Source: Gnetum montanum
Lineage: Eukaryota; Streptophyta; Gnetopsida; Gnetales; Gnetaceae
Reading direction: 5' to 3'
Length of the DNA: 64,000 nucleotides
Assembly: GCA_015680685.1 (NCBI GenBank)
Contig: MNCI01002704.1
Coordinates: forward strand, 69,352-133,351
Every line of letters begins with the position of its first letter. Positions within the stretch are counted from its first letter, which is position 1. Under the pieces are notes generated by a model. The model was not told where the DNA came from, searched no databases, and saw only the letters and a list, made by a program, of their open reading frames with translations. A program made the position numbers and the translations under genes. Shown in pieces: positions 1-12,789 of the stretch.

Positions 1-338
1 AGCATTTGGTAGCCATAGTTGCATAGTTCATGGTGTGTACGGCAAGTGGGAATGGATGCTGACGCTAGGACTTAGTGCTGTAGTTAGAGTTAGTTTTAGT
101 TTCTCAACCCTTTACCTCTTAGCATAGGAGAAAACCGAAAAATACCAAAAAAATCATATACCTCAGACTTGCTTAACCATACACCGTGACACATACAAGC
201 AAGCCTAGGAAGACAACGAACGATTAACCCCAAGCATTCCTTGTGGCGTTAAGGCATTTAGTCTGCGGAGTTCGACCGGATCGCGCGTGCTACGCTCATT
301 TCATATGGTTGAGTGTAGGGGTACCTCGCCACTCATCA
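1..338 (+). mobile_element. 3' part of a family-C LTR (truncated by window edge)
   Basis: This matches the last ~340 bp of the two LTRs of element C (38,617-39,365 and 44,807-45,590), from the 'agcatttggtagcca' stretch to the terminal 'ccactcatca'. Base 1 aligns with about 45,239. The sequence after the LTR end is not a primer-binding site (compare TGGTGTTG after 39,366), so this is a 3' LTR or solo LTR in plus orientation whose start lies outside the window. Seen directly by repeat comparison. Confidence 0.85.
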
Positions 339-2755
339 ATGATCATGTGCAATTGTGGAAGTTATGGGTAAGCATCACTACAAAAGGGCTTGCATTTGAG
401 CTTCAAAGCTACTTTAATGGTCAAAGTCACAAGTTTACAAGATACAAGCTCCTTTAGTCAAAGTTGCTTGCCCTACCATGTTCAGCTTTATGGGAGCTAT
501 GCCTTACATGAACTCTGATGTGGTGGTTACATCAAACTTAGATATCTATAGTATATATATGGAGAATTCACATGAGCTTCATCTACTTACATCTACTTAA
601 CCTATTACGATGTGGAGTGTTTTTGAAACATAGAATTTAAAATATTCAGCTAGGTTAAAAAAAGTGGTTTCAATGGTAGAGAGCTCAATATGGATAGTGA
701 TTAGTAAACTCGTACCCATGAGCTATTAGGTGAACTTTGAATATTTGTATATTGAACTTATTATACAACCTCACTTGATAGTTGAAACCATGTTAACTCT
801 CGATGTGCATAGGGCATGAAGCATGGTAAGTGGTGCTTTCCAAAACAACAAAGCTTTTTTTTAGTATTGCATGGAACCTATAAAAATCAAATATTTATTC
901 TAAAATGTCTATCCAATTTTCATTTTTGTAGATTTTTTCCTTTCTTATTTTTATGGGCACTCTTGAAAAGATTTGTCCTTGCTTTAGGTTTTTAGACATC
1001 GAATTTGTGAGTAGAAAAATGCTTTTTTCCATGTGCACTTCTAAGTAATGATTTTGAGGCACATGATTTAGATGGTAGATATGGATCTCGTGTATATTGA
1101 TTATCATCCCATCATATATATCATTTCACATGATGCATATAAGCTATACTGCCTGATGACTAAGGTCATGATTTGGATTGAATTACAAAGGTTCCATATA
1201 GTGCTATTGCCACATTGATTTGAGGTGTACCTATGTGAATTTATGCCACATTTGAAAATTATTATTCTTGGATAGAAAACATTTATGATGTTAATAGTTG
1301 CTTGTAAAACATCATGGATTCTACGTAAACACCTTAGAGATAGCATGATTCATGCATGTTAAAATATTGGTTATTTGTGACATTTACAAGTTAGTTTAAA
1401 ATACCTCCATGGTGTTTAGAAGTGTTAGATAGTTGATATAGTGAGAGACTGTATGGCATTTATTATTATTTTTTAAAAAAAACTATCATATTTGCTAGCT
1501 AGAATGGAAGGACTTTGAGCTAGTGTTTCCATGGTCAAGGTTATCCTCCTAGAAAATGTGGTTGAATAATTTATAATACTTTCAAGTAGTTTGGATACTA
1601 TCATGTTTATTGATAGTGGAAGTCTAATGATAATGCAACGATAATGCATGCAATCACTAGTCATGATAGCATTGCTAATGGACATGTGTCATGATTCCCT
1701 CCATAGCTTATTTTAGTAGGTTGTATAATTAATCCTCATGAGAAAGGTATGTGTGTAGATGGAATAATAAAGTAGGTGAAATAAAATGCAATTTAAGATA
1801 AAAATAAAATAAATAAAATAGAAATATAAGTCACACTTGTTTGTTAGTATGACTAGAAAGCCATGCAACAAAATTTAGGGGCAGTAAAAGTAAAAGAAAC
1901 CTAATTAGATGTTTTTAAAATGAAAATAATGTATTATTGTAGTCATTCTAATGTGCATCAAATCTTGATAGCTTGTCATTACTAGAGGTATCTTGAAGTT
2001 GCAAGCTTGGATTTGTTATCTAGTATCTCTCAATGCATTGCAAGGTAGTTAGATTTATTTGTTCAACATTGCTCCATGTTAATTTTCTTCATATTATTTG
2101 TTTGAATGCATCTAAATTTTTTAGAACCTTTTGATTAAGTGAATTTCTTAAAAAATATTTGTGGTTTTGTTTTTAGTAATGTTTGGGTACTCTTATTTTT
2201 TGGTTATGCGAAACACAACATTGTGCCGGATGTTAGTTTGTAGGTGAGTTTAGTAGTTGAGGATATTATTGTAGCTTGTTTTGTTGAGTTTATTGTCCAT
2301 TGTATAATTTTATTATTTTTTAGAGCTCTTCCAAGACAATATAGATGTTTAGGACCAAGTTAAATTTATTTCCTATTATTTTATAGCATTCCATTGGCAT
2401 GGTAGAGGGTATTAGCACTATTTAATATAGGTTAACTAACCCTGTCTGCTTCATATATACTTCATCGATATACTAGTAGGATATAAATTTGGATGATTAT
2501 TGTAGGGTTTAGGGTTTGAGGTGCACAATGTTAATGATGTTGAATTTTCTTACCAAAGAGCTATACATGAGTTCTAGCTACAACAAAACTATGTGGTCAT
2601 GTTGCTTTATTTGAACTAAGGATAAAAGTTTTTCTCTAGTTATAGAATGGGCTATTACATGAGAGGACTAACATAGTGTGCCAAATGGAGGTCTTGCATG
2701 TGTATTTCTCACATTACTAATTTTTTATTACATTTTTGACCTGGGCATGTAGGTA
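339..2755. other. AT-rich intergenic sequence, no recognisable gene
   Basis: No reading frame with family resemblance was found on either strand; open frames here are short and lack coding character. Short A/T tracts and simple sequence (for example 'aaataaaataaataaaat' near 1,800) are present. It probably consists of repeat remnants too decayed to assign. Confidence 0.5.
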
Positions 2756-3335
2756 TCTTCTAGTACTACTTTAGAACAAATTCTCATTGAAGGATGCAAC
2801 AACTTGAAGGAATTTAGGGCATACTCAGAGAATTAGAAAAGATTATACAACATTTCAAATGCCCTTAAACTTATGGTAATCAATGACAAGATGCATTTCC
2901 ACAATGTGTATATTGATCAAGACATATCAACAATCTTTTTCTTACTTCCATCTAATAATAAGTAGTTTTTTTGATGATTTTATATAGAAAATGACTTTTT
3001 AGAAATCATGAAAGAAAAATATTTTATATGTTAAAGGAGCTACTTTGATGATATGGATCATTATAAGGAAGGGTCACCACACTGTCTATTTATTTCGTTT
3101 GATCATGGCTACATTATAGATGCATTGGGGACTAGATTTTTAGAGGAAATTGGATAGGCTTACATTGTGCAATTCTTGAAGATCTCAAGATTGATGAAAA
3201 AATAAGGAAGGATCGAAGCCATAAAATCTATTTGATATCCATGTGCAAGTTATGTCGAAGGCATTGTATGCCTTCATCTAGAATTTTTGGAGGGCTATTT
3301 GTCTAATAGAGGCCTAGAGTAATATACATAAGAAT
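2756..3335 (+). pseudogene. Degenerate plus-strand gene fragment, unrecognised
   Basis: From just after a possible splice acceptor ('gggcatgtag' near 2,755) a frame of about 70 codons has only one internal stop (residues such as EQILIEGCNNLKEF and DKMHFHNVYIDQ). A second block from about 3,008 (residues DDMDHYKEGSPHCLFISFD, then ALGTRFLEEIG) continues to about 3,330 with stops at likely Gln positions. Codon-like texture and regular stop placement suggest exons of a host gene or transposon gene. I do not recognise the family and cannot place the true start or end. Confidence 0.4.
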
Positions 3336-3944
3336 CCATCCAAGGTTAATTTGTCAGCATCCAAATTGAAAATGGAGTTGAATGATGTAATGAATGTCCT
3401 CCAACATCCAATGAAAATTTAGAATGCATGTGACATGTAGAATGATATAGGTAAGATGAAGAGTGGATATTGTATTGTAATATTTTATATGTTCCACATT
3501 TTCTCATTTTGTTAATTCTTTTAGGCAAATTATTATAATAAGTGTAGTCCAACATGCAATGCAATGAATGGAGTAACATCAAAGGTTGGTATAAAAAATA
3601 TCTCCATAATGGCTAAATTTTAGCCTTTTGATGCATTATTTTATTTCTCCTTGTGATTGTGCAAGTCTTGACATGATGCTAAATTTTAGGAAGAGATGTT
3701 TTATTAGATTAAATCAAACCTTTTTGTTTCATCTCTTGCAAAAGCCTCCTATTAGTATTAATGTTCACTCAAACATAAACTATGTTGGTGGCATCCCAAA
3801 AAGGTTCCCCTAAATGTTGGCATGGTAGTGGAAACCATTGGTGCACCAAGGTTTTCTACACTAATGACCATGATTATGAATGTTTCTTTTTAGCATTTGT
3901 TGTAGGGATACCTCTTCTAATTTCCTTGTTTTTTTCTTACATGT

Positions 3945-4345
3945 GTGTTTTTGCAAGTTTTAGATTCCACAGAGATGTCTTAGAGGCTATGGAGTCATTT
4001 TACCTAAGATTTAAGCTCTTAAGAGAGACATCTTGGAGAATAAGAGACATCTTATTTGGGAGTTGAGAGCTTGTAGGAGACATTTCATGTTCTAGGAAGA
4101 TGTCTTGGAAAAAATCCAAACATCTAGGATGAGACATCCTAGTTTTGGATGAGATGTCTCATAAGTTGTTTAGACATCCTAGTTGCAATGGAGATGTCTT
4201 AGGCCCATATGAGATGTTTTACTAGCATTTCCAATTTTGGTAGAAGACATCCTGGAAAGGCAAGAGATGATCCAAACGTGGAGGGAAACTTCTAAAATTA
4301 TTGTTCCAAGTTTGGAAATAGTCAAAACATGGGAGAAATGGATGG
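3945..4345. repeat. Cluster of AGATGTCT / AGACATCT words
   Basis: At least ten copies of an 8-base word and its reverse complement occur within 400 bp (e.g. 'agagatgtctta', 'gagacatctta', 'gagatgtctcat'). The same words fill the Copia-type LTRs at 49,400-50,030 and 37,098-37,691 and the fragment at 22,530-22,850. This is best read as a decayed LTR of that group; no LTR ends could be fixed here. Confidence 0.55.
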
Positions 4346-4829
4346 AGACATCAGAGGATCTTTACGCTAAGCTTGAGGAAAGTTTTCTTGGGCTTTTTCT
4401 CCCACTTGGTTATTAAATATTAGGTTTTTTAGTGGTTTTACCATGGGGAGATGGGATTGAGATATCATAAGAGCATATGTGAAGAGTACATGAGTGTGTA
4501 TGCAACACTTGGCCAATTTTTTGAGTATTAACCTAGTGTTTCTTATGTCTTGTGAATTAAGATCTTAGTCCCAAGCTATTGAAGATATTCTTTCTTGGTT
4601 GTGTCTTGCATTAAGAACAACCATTATGTGGTTATAGTCATGTTCTACAACATTGTTTGAGTGATTTGAGAGGTTTTTATATATTTTGTGGGTTTTGGAA
4701 CCCTAATGTAATCTTCTTTTTTGATAATTGAAGATATCTAGTATTTTTTTTTTAGAAAATTTATTTATCTTTTCATAATACTTGGATTTAGTAGGTTTGA
4801 AGGTGATTTTCCATTAGAGTGAACTTACT

Positions 4830-5300
4830 CCATCATTGATATGGCATTCTAGGACATTGCATGGATGAACCATGAGTTAAAGATGATAGATGTTATTGAG
4901 GATTTTCAGGCCATCAAGGTTATCATGGAAGAGGGGTTAGGATAGTTGGTATTAGTGTGTGATAATTATTGGTCGATAGTGCTATGATGAATCCTTAAAG
5001 GATGGTTGCTTGTCTCATTAATATTTCCTTATTGAATGAGCTGATCATTTCTATGGTAGATGTAATTGAGAGCATTAAGATCAATTTCAAGACTTTGGCT
5101 AAATGGAACTTTCTTTTACTTAGAGTCTATCACAAGTAGTCCATAAGTGTGGATGACATTGCTTTGATAGCCTTGGATATTGGAATTAGTTTTCTTATCC
5201 TAGTGGCAATGCATTGCAACACTAGTAAGGACAATGTAAATGTCCTAAAGTTGTCCATGAATGTGGATAATGAAGATGATCCTATCTTTATTTGCCAATG
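4830..5300 (+). pseudogene. Degenerate plus-strand coding remnant, unrecognised
   Basis: A single frame from about 4,980 (RMVACLINISLLNELIISMV) runs to a stop near 5,300 with one internal TAG at a plausible Gln. It ends in an acidic tail (MNVDNEDDPIFICQ). The preceding 150 bp read in a neighbouring frame (HELKMIDVIEDFQAIKVI). It may belong with the fragment at 2,756-3,335, separated by the AGATGTCT cluster. No family was recognised. Confidence 0.35.
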
Positions 5301-5309
5301 ATTGTATTA

Positions 5310-7202
5310 GTTTGTATTTTATTTTTTTAATGATTGATTTTGACAAGTAGGTTCCATAAATATCTTTCTCAGATACAGGACTATGTCATGAAATCATTAC
5401 CTTCTTTTCTAATGATATGTCAAGCTTAGAATCTCCTATTATCTTTGATCTAAGGAATAATATTCTAGAGCTTAAAATTTAAGGTATGTGTTTTTCAAAT
5501 TATTTTACAAACAATGCCTTTTGTGCATGGCTACTAGTATTCACTATATTTTTTCATTCCCTATATATTATAGGTTCCATTGAAGTTTGAAGGAAGTATT
5601 CTATTTACATTTTTTTTGATAGCATGAAAAATGTTTGAGCTATCAAAAATTAGATTGAGGTTGTGTCTTGCTTGTTTTGAACTACTTGATTTATTTTGCT
5701 TTTAAAGATTATATAATGAAGAATGTTTTTTTTTATTTTATTTATCACCATCTTTGTTATTAATCCCTAACATAAAAACTTATTAATAATTATTAAGTAT
5801 GATCGTAAAAGTGAGGTTGGAGGCATGGAGGGCATGAATGCTAAAGATGCATCGATCATTGATGCTATTATGGTTGAAAATTGGAAAGGGGATGATAATA
5901 GGAGCTCATTTAGATTTATGAATATTGTAAACATGGTAGTTACATTAACAATAGATGCTATTATAGTCAAAATTGGCTTGAGAATTATGGAAAAGATAAT
6001 AGATGATAATTTTTAGCATGTTGTCACATGAGGTGTGATAGTTCTAGGCTATCTTAATGGTTCATAAGTAGTGAAGTAACAATATGCCCAACCATACGAA
6101 TCACAAGCATTTACATGTGATCTAGTTGAATTCCATGGACTTAAAATTAGTTTGATGTCTTAGATAATCAAGTACTAAGATGATGATCATTATCTTCCCA
6201 ATCACACTTGTGTGAAGTCAACTTAGATGGTTAAGCATGATTGAGGCATATGATTATATTTTTTATTATTAAAATATTTAAAATATTAATCTATCTAATC
6301 TAAGTGTAAAAGTTAAACCTAACTAGCCTAAGCATAGTGTCTTTATTCTTAATTTATTGTATTCATCTTGAACATGTACTACTACTACTAGGCATACCAT
6401 GTGATTCACTATTGGAATTACCAAGTGTTAATAATTATATGGTCAAAATAAGTCATACTTATGTATATTTACTTAAGTACATAAGAAAAAAATGCTTAAA
6501 TATTTGTGTGAAAAGTAAATAAATAGTTAAGATGAATTATAAAACAGTAAATTAAAATGCTAATGCAAGTATTGCAATGGATAGAACAAAGCTTGATTTT
6601 CTTACCAACATGAAAATGTGTCTAGGTCTATCATTCACTTTCATAAAACTTTTTATAACTTATTAAATTCATGCTATGGGGACTTAGAGGGAAAATTCAA
6701 ACTTTTACAAGTCAAAATACAAGATCCTAGCTATTAGAATAACTAAACAGTGTCATAAATGTAGTGAGTGCACCTACTTATATAGACAAATATTGAGACT
6801 ATGTTAGCATTGACACATCTCAAGCTATGTTGATAAACCTGCATTGATATAGTTAATAAAATTATTATTCATCATACCTCCACAACTAATGAAAAACTCA
6901 TCCCATGGTCAAAAAAATTGGAAGTAAGTTGTTTACAAAAATAGGTAACTATGAGACTTACTAACTTACTAACTAAGACTTGAGTGCCACATGACATATA
7001 AAACTATTCAAGTGGTTTTTTATAATTGGACTTAATAATAGAAGTCACATTAAAAAATAACCTTAGTTAATATGTACAAAATGATTGCTAGGTAGATGCC
7101 TTAAGTTGTGCTTAGAGGGCTAGCTTCTGTGATTGCTCCTCCTACCTTGGTTATTATTATGGTTACCCTACTACTACTACTTTCTCTAGATATTTGATTG
7201 TA
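5310..7202. other. AT-rich flank of element A, no gene seen
   Basis: Short open frames (for example 5,825-6,016) have no recognisable motif. The stretch ends at the TTTAG target duplication of element A (7,203-7,207). Confidence 0.45.
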
Positions 7203-7207
7203 TTTAG

Positions 7208-8417
7208 TGTTGTAATGGAAAATATTGGTCACTAGAAAACCAAGGATTCTTAGCCATAAGAAACATCAACTCTGAATCACCAGGGCCTCAAAGAAAAAAA
7301 AAGGGATTCAAGATGCCCTAGATGATTTGGTAGATCATCTAGGGACTTAGTGGGGATGCAAAACAAGGGTGTAAAAATATGAAAATTTGTAGATCTAAAA
7401 GAAAAAATGAATAAAAATTTGACAAAAACTAAAACTATAAAATTTATTAATTAAATAAAGAATGGGTTCAGGAATATGTACAAAAGTGCACGTAGGATAG
7501 CAAATGGGGGTTCACTTAGGCAAGGGTTTCAAGTTTGTTGAAGAATATGGAATTTTCTCCATGATTTGAATGCTCAACTACTCATAATGTTTTTAAATCT
7601 CTTCTATTACTACTCAAAATCTACAACTTGGGTAACTATTGGGATTGAGAAATGTGAAGGATTGAATATATCAATATGCTTCACGTTGAGACTTAGGGAT
7701 TCTAGGAGGGGTAACGCTGACACTCTAGGCTTACAAATCCCAAGGGAGGTAACAAGGGTAACAATGCTATAATTGTTCAATTCTAACAAAACCTAAAAAG
7801 TTTCATTTCTACTACAAAGCAAGAGCTCTTAGATGCCAAATACTCAAAGTGTGCAAAATGCAAAGGATGTGGAGTTGCAAAAGTGTAGAACCTTGAAACG
7901 ATGTTGGGATTTTTTTTATAGGGTTTTGGCCATGATTTGGACTGTAAATTGACTATAAATGGATGATAGATTGGCTACCAAATTACTAAAAATTGCTACC
8001 ACATTCAAGGGGGGGGTGTAGGTGAGATCCACCCCCATGTATCCACATCGCTAATCCCTCTATGCTTGCTGACCCCTTCATGTTGGCTTTAATGTCTCCT
8101 AGTTGGCTTGCCCCCTTTGAAAGGATTTGTTAGTGCAAAAAAGTGTATCCCCCCCACATAAAACCCATTAAAATACCATTTTTACCATTCCAAAAGGAAG
8201 TTTTTACTTCTCCAAGCCTAAATATAGACACTAGGTGACTCGTTTCACTTGGGACATGAGGCATTGGCCACTTCTGAGGTAATTTAGCCCCAAAAGTATG
8301 AAATATTTGAGATTGCCCCTCATGGATTACAACCTTCACATTTACAGTGAAGTTTTACCTCAAGTTTCATGGGATGAGATTATGAAGATTACAACATGCA
8401 AATTTGATGGTGTTTCA
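7208..8417 (-). repeat. 3' LTR of element A
   Basis: Collinear with 29,350-30,503 and, inverted, with 53,651-55,096. It reads TGAAACACCATC at its start (minus strand) and ends in ACAACA. The block near 8,020-8,110 holds decayed copies of the TAGCATGGAGG-type words seen better in the element B LTR. It is adjacent to TTTAG at 7,203-7,207. Confidence 0.85.
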
Positions 8418-8430
8418 TTGACCCCTCTTT
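8418..8430 (-). other. Polypurine tract of element A
   Basis: On the minus strand the sequence AAAGAGGGGTCA sits directly before the LTR start, the position and composition expected of a plus-strand primer in reverse transcription. Confidence 0.7.
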
Positions 8431-9309
8431 GTTGGTATCTAGGGGATTGACCCGAGAGGCTCCAACAAACAATACAAAACACCACTATAGGTCCACCATC
8501 GACACTCCCTATTTGTGCTTGATCCAGTTGTGTTGAACTATGTCAAAGAGTGCTTGTGATGATGGAAAAAGGCTGTGATAACATGAAGATAATGGTTATA
8601 GGGAAATGTTCATGGAGGCTAATAATTCATTCCAAATGTTAACATCATGATCATGTTTTGAAGCATTGGTCACTTAACAAATGCATTTGATGATCCAATC
8701 ACTTTGCTCTAGGATTTCTTTGGTCATTGGGATTTGAGGCTTCATTAGTCATTCATGATCTTGGCAATTTGCTCCCCTATCATTCTTTTATTAGGTAAAA
8801 CCTTCATTACATTTCATTTCCAAGGCTAGTTTGATGTGGTTTTCCAGTTGGATGATCTATGTTATACTAAACATACTTGGTCCTCCCATCATAATGAGAT
8901 GTGTTATGCTTGATGCATGATGAAGAGATATCATATGGTTATAGTGCATGAGTGACAAAAATTGGTCAACATTGCTGCTTAGGGTAATGAAAGCTATATT
9001 GAGGCTATGGGGCTAGGCTCAAGGAGTGATGCTAGATGGAGGAAAATGGTACATCAAGGTTGCACATCATGCACCAAATCATGCACACCATGCTGCCATA
9101 ATGAGTTGCATCCTTGTGATGATCCTAAGCTTCATTCTACAAACACAACTCTAAGAAAATAAATAACCAAAAAAAATAACATGTTACAACATTATAATGC
9201 ATATGGGCCACATATAATGATAAATCTTAAGCTACGAAGGTCATCAATGCTACTAGTTTAATGCCATGGTAGGCCATGGTACTAGTTTAAGACCTCGATA
9301 GGCCATACT
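8431..9309 (-). other. 3' untranslated region of element A
   Basis: This lies between the integrase end and the PPT. No coding frame was found. The integrase-proximal end carries the 'ggtaggccatggtactag' word block (9,240-9,310) that also occurs at 13,030-13,400 and 24,250-24,410. Confidence 0.6.
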
Positions 9310-10330
9310 GAGTAGATTTGCTTGTTGATGATCACTAGGTACATGTAATATGGTTTTATATAGATTGGCTAGATTGACCAACTCATTTCCATCCATGTTA
9401 GAAATATTGAATGCTCTACTCTTATAGGCTCTAATGATAAGGAAGAGTCCTTCCAGTTGGATAAGAATTTATCTACATGCTTGTAGATGGCTTTGAGAAT
9501 TAGGTCACCCTTCTTGGTCTTATGCTTGGTCAAGTTATGGTGGTGCTACCATTTCTACCTTTCTTAATAGTTCTTGACATGAGCAAGCACTTGCATACAT
9601 TGCTCCTCCATCGAGTCTAGGTCCACCATGTACAACTCCTTGCTTTGTTCATCATTGATGAAGTTAGTGAGGGCCACCCAAAGTTTTGGCACATGCAATT
9701 CAAAAGGTAAAACAACTTCAAAACCATAAACTAAGCTATAATAATTTATGCTAGTTGTTGTACAGTAAGTGCATGAACAAGCTACTCATGCCATTTTCAC
9801 TTACTATTATTGAACATCTTCTTGAGTAAGTTGATGATGGCCTTATTGCTTGCTTTTTCTTGTTCATTGGCTTGAGGGTAATAAGTCAATCAAAAGGAAT
9901 GTTAATAGCTAGGTCATGATAGAAATATTTTTTTTCTTAGCTACTAAATTATGATTCATTATCTATAACTATGAGCATGGGTATGCCAAAATGGGCTACA
10001 ATGTTATCCAAGATAAATTTATAGATTTTCTTAGATGTAGTCTTCCTTAAGAGAATAACTTCAACCCATTTAGTAAAGTATTCACTTATGATGATGATGA
10101 AGCTATGTCCTACTGAATACTTAGGCATTATGGGCCCAATGATATCCAATCCCCATCATTGAAACAACCAAGTAATTTGAGTTTTATCAACTCATTTGGT
10201 GATACATGTATGAGGTTGCTATACTATTGGCACATGTCATATCACTTAACCTTTTGCAGGTAATCACTTTTAATATAGGGCTAGTAATAGCCTAACTATC
10301 TAATTTTAGAGGCCATAGCTCTAGGTCCTA
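9310..10330 (-). pseudogene. Integrase of element A (Tat/Ogre type), decayed
   Basis: The enzyme joins element cDNA to host DNA. In order on the minus strand: the end of the zinc-binding domain (MCQQYSNLIH, near 10,215), the core start DIIGPIMPKYSVGHSF with the first catalytic Asp (ORF from 10,149), DNES in place of the usual TDNG around the second Asp, and YYPQANEQEKASNK with the catalytic Glu (near 9,870). The C-terminal region then reads LVYGFEVVLPFELHVP, KKGDLILKAIYK and MDGNELVNLANLYK, as in Tat integrases. Several frameshifts and stops break it. Although the acidic residues are visible, it cannot encode protein now. Confidence 0.85.
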
Positions 10331-10559
10331 TGTGTCACTCACAAATACCCTTGTGAAGATTCTCTAGGACTATTCTATCTTTGGTTTTACCCAAGAACTT
10401 TAATAATATGCCATCGTAGAATCATTAACATAATGTGTTATCACCTACAATGACATACTATTTTGATTGTTTGCGTATAGCATCCTTTTAAGTAGTAGTA
10501 AAGTATTGTGATGACTTTACATGCATAAGGTAAAATTTGATATCATTGTACCACTCCCT

Positions 10560-11400
10560 GATAAGAGTAATATGTACTACAACCACAAAGGTATCCTTAG
10601 CATTTTGCATGATGGTAATAGCACAATCCATGGTCAAGATGGGTAACTTACTAAACACATCTAGTGATACAATGAGGGCTAATGTTGCAATTGCATTAGC
10701 TATGATGTTCTCATTTTAGGGTATGTGCTAGATATCATCATCTACAAATTATTGTAACAATTACTTTCCTAGGTTACAGTAATGTTGTAAGTGTTTGGAT
10801 TTACATGCATAGACCTCAGTTACTTGGTTACCCATAAGTTGTGAATTACCTTTAATTGTTAAGCATCTAATTCCTAAGTTACAAGCTACCATCATCCTCT
10901 AATCAAATCCTTATACTTCGCTATATTATTTGTACATGGAAATTAAAAATGATAGGTAAAGGATTAGATTTCACCTGATGGGAATGTTATGATGGTAGTG
11001 ACATTAGTCCCATGGGTAGTTGAAGCTCTGTCAAAGATCATGACTATCTCATAACCCTCAGGCATTTGGTTAATTATGTTAATGTGCTCATTAGGGCACT
11101 TAGGATCTATTACTACTTGGTCATCAACTAGTGATACTATGAATTGCATGACTATGGCTTGACCCTTCATTGAGGATTGATAGATGTAATGAAGGTCAAA
11201 GTTTGCTATTATGGCTTTCCATTGAGCTATATGGCTACTTTTGTAGATGTTGAACATTATGGCTCTAAGCATGTTATCTTTGCAAATGACATTGAATTGG
11301 CTTTTAAAGAGGTAGTGTCTCCACTTCTTCAATGAGAAGACTAGTGCTAGACAATAGTTCTTCACTTTAGTGTATTAGGTCTTGTGGGTAACTAATGCAT
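10560..11400 (-). pseudogene. RNase H plus second (archaeal-like) RNase H of element A
   Basis: The first part (11,365 down to about 11,110) reads SLKKWRHYLFKSQFNVIC and IAQWKAIIANFDLHYIYQ, the end of the ordinary Gypsy RNase H. The second part starts MIFDRASTTHGTNVTTII (near 11,030) and continues with GNSQLMGNQVTEVYACKSK and ANAIATLAL. This matches the extra archaeal-type RNase H known in the Tat clade (usual YFDGAS, GDSQL and ADALA). The conserved Gly after the first Asp is Arg, and two motif Asp residues read as Asn (GNSQL, ANAIA), as expected of decay. It diagnoses the lineage well. Confidence 0.8.
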
Positions 11401-11409
11401 GGCTAAGGT

Positions 11410-12789
11410 AGTACACTGACATCTCTACTTCATTATCATGATTCTAGCAAAGTAGAGAGGCAATGGATATTTTGCAGATGACAAGCTAGATGTAAAATGG
11501 TTTACCCTCTCGCTATGGATAGACCATTGGTAGCTATCCCAACCCTTGCTCAAGGTTTTCAAAGGCCTCTTAAAATTGAGTCATCCACTCTTAGTGAACC
11601 CCTATCTTAAGTAAGTGTTACATGAGTTGTAACTTATCTATGAGCCTAGTGATAAATGTATTAATAAATTGTAGTCTACCTTTCAATCCCTGAAGATCCT
11701 TAAGGTTGGTAGGTGCTGCTAATTTTGATATGACCTTAACCTTATCAGGATCAACATAAATTCCTACTTTAAATACTACAAAGCCAATCATCATATTGGT
11801 CCTAACATAGAAAACATAGTTCTTAGGATTGAGCCTAAGCTCACCTGAGGCATTATTTAAGGACAAGGTCTAGGTCATTAGCATGGTCACTAGGTAGTTT
11901 GGACTTAACAACTATATCATCTACATAATCATTGAGTAAACCTAGCATGTAATCATTGAAGATATAGGTCATGACTCATTGATAGGTTGCTCCTACATTC
12001 TTAAGGCCAAAGGGCATCATGGTATAGCAAAAGGAACCCCAAGTGGTTATGAAGGTCCTGCTAAGTTGGTGCTCTGGGTTGATGCTAATCTAGTTATATC
12101 TTGAGAATCCATCCATAAAGGATAATAATGCATGTGTAGCCTTAGTATCAATAAGTTGATCAATACTATGCAAAGGAAAGTCATCCTTGATAGTTGCTTT
12201 ATTTAGGTCTCGGAAATCAATGCAAATATAGATACTCCCATTTTTCTTAGGGACTACCAGTATGTTGGAGACACATTCTGTGTAGTTGATAGCCCTAATG
12301 AAACTAGCTTGGTAGAGCTTTGAGATCTCACCATGGATTTCCAAGGCCAAATCAAGTCTAATCTTGTGTACTTTTTTGCTTAATTGGTGTAATGCTAGGG
12401 TCTCGTATGATGTTGTGTTGTACTAAACATGATTCTAGGCCTAGCATATCTTCATATGACCAAGTAAAGAAATTAATGTTGTCTTGTAGTGCCTTGGTGA
12501 TGTCTTGAGCCTATTGAGGTTACACTGAAGAATTTAGTTTAAGGGTTTTCTCCTCACCATTGTGTATCATGATAGAAACCTTAATTAGAGAGTCTTTGGT
12601 TATTTCACCCACTTGTATGTCAAGGGTTTTGACTAGGCTTTTAGGCCATTCTAGAGGTTTCTCTATCGAGGCTATGTGGTCAACAAGACTCTTAGGCTCA
12701 AGATCTAGACAATTAGGGTTAATACACCATTCAACATCACCTTGGAGTCTGCTTAGATACAAAGGAAAACTGATTTTCTTCTAGGTACT
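11410..12789 (-). pseudogene. Reverse transcriptase of element A with its upstream linker
   Basis: Sense order: linker (12,762-12,520), then FFTWSYEDMLGLE, VVPKKNGSIYICIDFRDLN, FPLHSIDQLID, ALLSFMDGFSRYN (first catalytic Asp), WGSFCYTMMPFGLKN, and DYVDDIVVKSKL with an intact YVDD box (11,916-11,927). The thumb/connection follows (AAPTNLKDLQGLKGRLQF). All are classic Gypsy RT motifs of the Tat type. Stops fall mostly at Gln sites. The protease that normally precedes this linker directly lies 12 kb away, beyond the antisense gene. Confidence 0.9.
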
